From assembly GCA_017541465.1 (NCBI GenBank), contig JAFXYZ010000008.1, positions 1 to 33,620 of the forward strand: a stretch of 33,620 nucleotides of DNA, read 5' to 3'. The notes beneath the pieces were generated by a model that saw only the letters and a list, made by a program, of their open reading frames with translations, made no database searches and was not told the origin of the DNA. This stretch comes from a bacterium. GTDB taxonomy: Bacteria > Cyanobacteriota > Vampirovibrionia > Gastranaerophilales > Gastranaerophilaceae. Made by a program: the position numbers and the translations under genes. Of this stretch, positions 29,619 through 33,620 are shown in pieces (the stretch's first letter is position 1; every line of letters starts with the position of its first letter).

Positions 29619-31538
29619 TTATTGCGGAAGATACTCACTCTCTTTTTTCAGAGCATTTTCGAGGTTTGAAATAGTTGACTGAATGAGTTTGAGTTCAGTT
29701 TTGGCAGAATTTATCTTATCAACAATTTTTAAATCGTCATAAATTCCCTGAACTCTTGTTATCTCTTTTGAAAGCTCCTGAGATTTTCGGACAGCCTCAT
29801 CTCTGGAGCATATCGCTTTTAATTCTGAGTATTTTTCCTGCTCTTTTTGGATTTGAGCGAGCTGAGCCTCAGCATTTTGTCTTACAGAAGTAACCTTCGG
29901 CTGTTTTGTCTTTGCAAGGTACTGTCCTCTCTTAAATTCAGCTTTTGCGATGAGCGGATTTGACATCATAGAACTGATTTCGTTTTCTATATTACTCTGA
30001 GCATGAGCATAAATCTGCCTTGTAGTATCGCTCTGAGACATAGTTTGGCTCATTTTGTTCAGAAGGTCAATAAGTGATTTATACTTTTCAAACTGAGATC
30101 GCTCATCAGGAGTGCATTTATCAGGTGTTACATCGGGAGGCGGCTGGCGCTTCAGTATTTCATCCAGCTCCAATTCCTCCGCTAAGGCCTTATCAAGCGC
30201 CTTCTGACGTCTTTCCTCCTCGGGAACATTCTCTTCAAACTTGTCATAAGCAGAAATGACGTCATCATACTGAGATTTTTCAGCGGTCAGCTCGGGAAGC
30301 GGGGTGTATTTTTCGGATATTGCGTCAAATTTTTCCTGTTTTTCCTCGATTTCCTTCTCAACCTTCGACAACTCGGATTTCGTCTCATCAATAGAAAGCA
30401 TTATCTCAGCTTTCTTTTGCTCTGCCTGTTTTTCGGTTAACTGCTTTTTCTTCTTTGATTTAATATGCTCAGTGCCCACAACCTCGCCGATTTTGTCATT
30501 AAGACGATATATAGAACCGTTTAAACTTATCTTCTTATCCATCAGTTCTTTTAATTCAGACGTAAGCACTGCCTGTTTTTGTCTTACGCTGTGTTCTTCG
30601 TCCATATAGAACCCCTCTTTTTCCTTTTCAAGAGCGGCTATCTGGGCTTCTTTTTCAGCCTTTTCCTTTTTGGAACACGAAAGAGAGTATCTTATATCTT
30701 CAAAACAATTTTTAAATCTTAGATTTATCGAATCAAGAGTGCTTATTGCGTGAGCGCGCTGGGAAGAGAGAGTATCGAGCATTTTGAGAAGGTTTTGTGA
30801 GGAGATTTCCGCCCTTACCTGATTTCCCGAGTTTTCAAGAACATTTGCGAGTGCATACTGGTATTTATATTCAGGCATGTGCTTTTCAATACTGGGATAA
30901 AGAGAATTAAACTCCGAAAACTCCATACCCTGCTTTAAATCGTGGTTACATGTGTAGCAGGTTTCAACAAGATTAATGTCCTCATCAGAGTTGTCAATAT
31001 TCTTTCTCTGGGGTGTGATATGGTCAACTGTCTTTAAAAGAGGCTTCAGATGAGATTTAATTTCTTCTTTTACCTCGTTTTCATCTTTAAACCCTGCGTT
31101 TTTAATCAGCAACTCTAAGCCCGTCTGAGAGCCTGAGTTATTTGAAAAGGAAGAAAGCTGTCTGAAGAAGGCGATATGCTCCTTATTCATCTTTCTCTTA
31201 TCAACCGCTAAATCGGTGTAGTTATCGGGCATATCGAGTTTTTCCAGGATACTTCTCAGTTTACCCCCCAGCCTTGCCCCCTTCAGCTTCATAACCTCAA
31301 CGCAGAGAGCATCGATTTCCTGATCGGAATATACCTTTTCCCCGCAGTAGGCACAGTGTCCGGTGGGCTCTTTGATTTTATCAAGACTGTAATTTTTCCC
31401 TTTAAATGAAACTGTATCTTGTTTTAAGGGTGAAAGATTAGAGAAAATTTCCCGGACATCAGAAAACTTCTTCTCTTTTTTATCCGGATAAAGGAAGATG
31501 TTTTTGTTCAGATAGGAATTTATACTTAAAATCTGCAT
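29619..31538 (-). CDS. HNH-like zinc-binding protein with long coiled coil
   Basis: A 639-residue protein. After an N-terminal tail ending in the VSFKGK phrase (43-48), the region 60-205 looks like an HNH endonuclease fold: HCAYC (Cys62, Cys65), KTVDHITPQRKN (169-180, with the candidate catalytic His173), EDINLVETCYTCNHDL (186-201, with Asn189, Cys194 and Cys197). The remaining 400-odd residues are Glu/Lys/Gln-rich helices with heptad-like spacing, forming long coiled coils interrupted near 465-480 (KRQPPPDVTP). No P-loop is seen, so it is not an SMC ATPase. It is flanked by its own start signals and is transcribed ahead of the kinase promoter. A nuclease role is plausible but unproven; the zinc site could be structural. 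Confidence 0.72.
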   Translation of the reverse strand: MQILSINSYLNKNIFLYPDKKEKKFSDVREIFSNLSPLKQDTVSFKGKNYSLDKIKEPTGHCAYCGEKVYSDQEIDALCVEVMKLKGARLGGKLRSILEKLDMPDNYTDLAVDKRKMNKEHIAFFRQLSSFSNNSGSQTGLELLIKNAGFKDENEVKEEIKSHLKPLLKTVDHITPQRKNIDNSDEDINLVETCYTCNHDLKQGMEFSEFNSLYPSIEKHMPEYKYQYALANVLENSGNQVRAEISSQNLLKMLDTLSSQRAHAISTLDSINLRFKNCFEDIRYSLSCSKKEKAEKEAQIAALEKEKEGFYMDEEHSVRQKQAVLTSELKELMDKKISLNGSIYRLNDKIGEVVGTEHIKSKKKKQLTEKQAEQKKAEIMLSIDETKSELSKVEKEIEEKQEKFDAISEKYTPLPELTAEKSQYDDVISAYDKFEENVPEEERRQKALDKALAEELELDEILKRQPPPDVTPDKCTPDERSQFEKYKSLIDLLNKMSQTMSQSDTTRQIYAHAQSNIENEISSMMSNPLIAKAEFKRGQYLAKTKQPKVTSVRQNAEAQLAQIQKEQEKYSELKAICSRDEAVRKSQELSKEITRVQGIYDDLKIVDKINSAKTELKLIQSTISNLENALKKESEYLPQ

Positions 31539-31605
31539 ATGCTCTTTTCTCTATGCAGTTTTAAGTATTTAACAGATTTATTTTTGTTAGTTTATTAAGA
31601 TATTT

Positions 31606-32412
31606 TTAATAATTTATCGCACCCTCGCGAAGAACTTTGCAGGTACAACCCCAACCTGTTTTATTGCCATCATTATCTGTAGATGTACAATAAGTCAAGT
31701 CATCACACCCATCAGGGTACAAACCATTTTCCTTTAAAACGAAATAGAAACCATCTCGACCAAACATATTAGGCTTTCTTGCACCATTAATATCAACAAA
31801 AATCCAAGCACATACATTATTAGAACCCTGCGATGATTGTGAACAATCGTTATAAACACCTTCAAACATTACTTGCGTTCCATCTGCAAGAACAAGTTTA
31901 CCTCTTGATGTATTACTATTCCAATTATTAGCTATCTTTTTACCACTTAATAGTCTATACCAATTATCACCATCAACTTGATTAAAGCATCCTTCTTGCA
32001 TAGTGCAATCTTTTGCATTATGTAAATGCTTTTTGTATAAATTACTCAAATGTTCTACAGAAGAAGCCCAGCCGCCTTTATCAGCTCTTGGGATTCCTTC
32101 TTCAGCAATAATCAAATTTGTTGCCTGAGCAAGTGTAGAATATGCTTTCTTGAGTTTTGATACATATTCCTGATTATTAGTTTTATTCATCAATGTCGGA
32201 ACAGTTATTGCTGCAATAACACCAATGATTACAAGAGTTATTAAAACCTCGGCGAGGGTAAAAGCACATCTATTCCCTCTCTTTTGGGAGAGGGCTGGGG
32301 TGAGGGTAGATTTTACAGAATTGTTGGGCAAGAATGCCCAACCTACACTATTTTCTAAATCATCGCAACTGTGGGAGGGGGTAGGAATGACTTTATTTTT
32401 CAAATTAAACAT
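31606..32412 (-). CDS. Type IV pilin-like protein with a 50-residue repeat-derived leader (pilin E)
   Basis: A 268-residue prepilin in frame throughout. The mature part starts at Phe51 after Ala50 (FTLAEVLITLVIIGVIAA, Glu at mature position 5). The leader begins MFNLKNKVIPTPS; here the C-tract is interrupted by T (CCTACCCCCTCCC), so it should not slip. It then carries residues encoded by two palindromic units: VGWAFLPNN from the GTTGGGC repeat and TLTPALSQKRGN from the CCCTCTC repeat. The globular part has several cysteines, DINGARKPNMFGRDGF and a CTCKVLREGAINY C terminus like pilin B. From family knowledge, leaders this long are unusual for a prepilin. Cleavage at Ala50 is a prediction. Confidence 0.84.
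   Translation of the reverse strand: MFNLKNKVIPTPSHSCDDLENSVGWAFLPNNSVKSTLTPALSQKRGNRCAFTLAEVLITLVIIGVIAAITVPTLMNKTNNQEYVSKLKKAYSTLAQATNLIIAEEGIPRADKGGWASSVEHLSNLYKKHLHNAKDCTMQEGCFNQVDGDNWYRLLSGKKIANNWNSNTSRGKLVLADGTQVMFEGVYNDCSQSSQGSNNVCAWIFVDINGARKPNMFGRDGFYFVLKENGLYPDGCDDLTYCTSTDNDGNKTGWGCTCKVLREGAINY
32275..32305. repeat. CCCTCTC palindromic repeat inside the pilin E leader
   Basis: CCCTCTC (32275-32281) and GAGAGGG (32288-32294), followed by CTGGGGTGAGGG, match the unit beside pilin D (25091-25124). Here it is read in frame as part of the leader (TLTPALSQKRG), directly before the prepilin cleavage site. Confidence 0.7.
32323..32342. repeat. GTTGGGC palindromic repeat inside the pilin E leader
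   Basis: GTTGGGCAAGAATGCCCAAC has an 8-bp stem and a 4-nt loop and differs by one loop base from 17223-17242 after pilin A. On the coding strand it is read as GWAFLPN within the leader. Confidence 0.75.
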
Positions 32413-32445
32413 AAAAACTCTCTCTTTCGTTTACTAATTAAGTAT

Positions 32446-32475
32446 ATAATACCACATTTTTCAAGAAATTAACAT
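32446..32475 (-). promoter_or_regulatory. Pilin-type promoter upstream of pilin E
   Basis: On the minus strand ATGTTA (32475-32470), an 18-bp spacer containing CTTGAAAAATGTGG, and TATTAT (32451-32446), 33 bp before the pilin E ATG. Confidence 0.6.
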
Positions 32476-32496
32476 AAAAATTCAAAAGAAACTTTT

Positions 32497-32514
32497 GTCG
32501 GGCTGAAGCCCGAC
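32497..32514. repeat. GTCGGGCT palindromic repeat
   Basis: GTCGGGCTGAAGCCCGAC is a perfect palindrome with an 8-bp stem and a 2-nt loop, just upstream of the pilin E promoter. A one-mismatch copy lies after pilin A at 17280-17297, also followed by CTAT. Confidence 0.75.
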
Positions 32515-32561
32515 CTATTTTTAGAATGAAAAATTATAAATAATTAATACTTACAAAGACA

Positions 32562-32594
32562 AAAAAAGAGCCGATATAAAATCGACTCTTTTTT
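32562..32594 (-). terminator. Rho-independent terminator of tuf
   Basis: The plus-strand arms AAAAAAGAGCCGAT (32562-32575) and ATCGACTCTTTTTT (32581-32594) form a 14-bp stem with one G-U wobble on the tuf transcript. The loop is 5 nt and the transcript ends in a T-run. It lies about 20 bp beyond the tuf stop. Confidence 0.88.
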
Positions 32595-32612
32595 GGTTAT
32601 ATTGTCTGAAAA

Positions 32613-33620
32613 TTATTCAATAATTTTGTCAACAACACCTGCACCAACAGTACGTCCGCCTTCACGAATAGCGAATCTCATACCTTGTTCGATAGCAACA
32701 GGAGCGATTAATTCAACGTCCATTACTACGTTATCGCCTGGCATTACCATTTCGCCGTTGAATTTGATTGAACCGGTTACGTCAGTTGTTCTGATGTAGA
32801 ACTGAGGTCTGTATCCGGGGAAGAACGGAGTATGACGTCCGCCTTCGTCTTTTGTCAATACGTAAACGTTTGCTGTGAATTTGGTGTGCGGTTTGATTGA
32901 ACCGGGAGCAGCCAATACCTGACCTCTCTGAATGTCTGTCTTATCAACACCACGGAGCAATGCACCGATGTTGTCGCCTGCAAGACCTTCGTCAAGTAAT
33001 TTTCTGAACATTTCAACACCTGTTACGGTTGTTTTCTTAGTTTCGCCGAAACCAACGATTTCAACTTCGCTGCCAACCTTAACACGTCCTCTTTCAATTC
33101 TTCCGGTAGCAACTGTACCACGACCTGTGATAGAGAAGATATCCTCAACAGGCATTAAGAACGGTTGGTCAACATCACGTTCGGGAGTAGGAATCCAGCT
33201 ATCAACTGCATCCATAAGTTCCCAAATCTTGTCAACCCATTTATCTTCGCCTCTCTTAACAGCAGGATTAGCCTGAACAGCTTCGAGAGCTTTTAATGCA
33301 GAGCCTTTGATAAACGGTGTATTGTCGCCATCGAACTCGTACTTAGAAAGCAATTCTCTTGATTCCATTTCAACGAGGTCAAGCAATTCAGCGTCTTCAA
33401 CTGCATCACATTTGTTAAGGAATACTACCAATTTAGGAACACCAACCTGTCTTGCGAGCAAGATGTGTTCTCTGGTCTGAGGCATTGCACCGTCTGTAGC
33501 AGCAATAACAAGGATTGCGCCGTCCATCTGAGCTGCACCGGTGATCATATTCTTAACATAGTCAGCGTGGCCCGGGCAGTCAACGTGTGCATAGTGTCTT
33601 TTTTCTGTTTCATATTCTAC
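32613..33620 (-). CDS. tuf: Translation elongation factor Tu, partial (5' end beyond window)
   Basis: GTPase that delivers aminoacyl-tRNA to the ribosome. The frame stays open to the window edge: 24 codons before the internal Met at 33548 read [24 protein letters not shown], which is the EF-Tu G3 region (DCPGHADY). NKCD (G4) and the SAL element in GSALKAL (G5) follow, then domains II and III, ending [11 protein letters not shown]. About 60 N-terminal residues, including the P-loop, are missing because of the window boundary. A strong terminator follows, so no further gene (such as rpsJ) is co-transcribed downstream. Confidence 0.97.
   Translation of the reverse strand, partial: VEYETEKRHYAHVDCPGHADYVKNMITGAAQMDGAILVIAATDGAMPQTREHILLARQVGVPKLVVFLNKCDAVEDAELLDLVEMESRELLSKYEFDGDNTPFIKGSALKALEAVQANPAVKRGEDKWVDKIWELMDAVDSWIPTPERDVDQPFLMPVEDIFSITGRGTVATGRIERGRVKVGSEVEIVGFGETKKTTVTGVEMFRKLLDEGLAGDNIGALLRGVDKTDIQRGQVLAAPGSIKPHTKFTANVYVLTKDEGGRHTPFFPGYRPQFYIRTTDVTGSIKFNGEMVMPGDNVVMDVELIAPVAIEQGMRFAIREGGRTVGAGVVDKIIE

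Noticed and set aside
32225-32437. 70-residue plus-strand frame over the pilin E leader and promoter
   Set aside because: It is the reverse reading of the palindromic repeats and the pilin promoter and has no ribosome binding site.
1-33620. CRISPR arrays, tRNA or rRNA genes, transposases or integrases
   Set aside because: I found no regularly spaced direct repeats, no cloverleaf or rRNA-like sequence and no recombinase frame. The repeats present are short palindromes without coding capacity.

Overview
The window looks like part of a low-GC chromosome from a non-photosynthetic relative of the cyanobacteria, most likely a gut Gastranaerophilales/Melainabacteria (Vampirovibrionia) member. I infer this from several type IV pilin-like genes with the N-terminal pattern FTLAEVLITLVIIGVIAA, a YggT/YCF19 protein, a meso-diaminopimelate-type MurE (Gram-negative style wall), TTG starts and AT-rich intergenic DNA. 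No database search was possible, so the placement is an inference.

Layout. 1-4206: a division/cell-wall operon, murC-murB-ddl-ftsQ. 4426-4941: a low-complexity Ala/Gln/Lys/Arg protein. 5040-6252: rimI and a BioY-like transporter, convergent with mtnP-yggT (6249-7338, minus). 7454-8074 (minus): pilin C. 8275-15993: a long co-directional run of rpmE, thyX, prfA, rsmH, an FtsL-like gene, ftsI, murE and gpsA, closed by a strong hairpin terminator. 16028-26123: an accessory stretch with a TSCPD protein, pilin A, a Xre-type repressor facing two orphan small genes, a GH35 glycosidase, pilin B, a class A PBP, a YkgJ-type Cys-cluster protein and pilin D, with palindromic repeats between and inside them. 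26124-29547 (minus): a REC-PAS-histidine kinase, a NarL-type response regulator and an exported protein. 29619-31538 (minus): a large HNH/coiled-coil protein. 31606-32412 (minus): pilin E. 32613-33620 (minus): tuf, cut by the window edge.

The most interesting signal is in the pilin genes. Pilins A, B, D and E all begin Met-Phe, share an Ile/Val-Pro-Thr-Pro leader, and carry a C-tract in that leader upstream of the prepilin cleavage site. The tract is 8 C in A (in frame, intact), 7 C in B and 9 C in D (both frameshifted, with an otherwise open pilin frame that 8 C would restore), and T-interrupted in E (in frame). This is the expected signature of slipped-strand phase variation: one gene ON, two OFF and one locked ON. 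All five pilins, including C, also share one promoter architecture (xTGTT[A/G], 18-19 bp spacer ending in GG, TATTAT) at 32-36 bp from the start codon. The leaders of A and E have grown by in-frame acquisition of palindromic repeat units whose relatives sit next to other pilin genes. Together these suggest a family of switchable surface or secretion pilins embedded in an otherwise housekeeping region.
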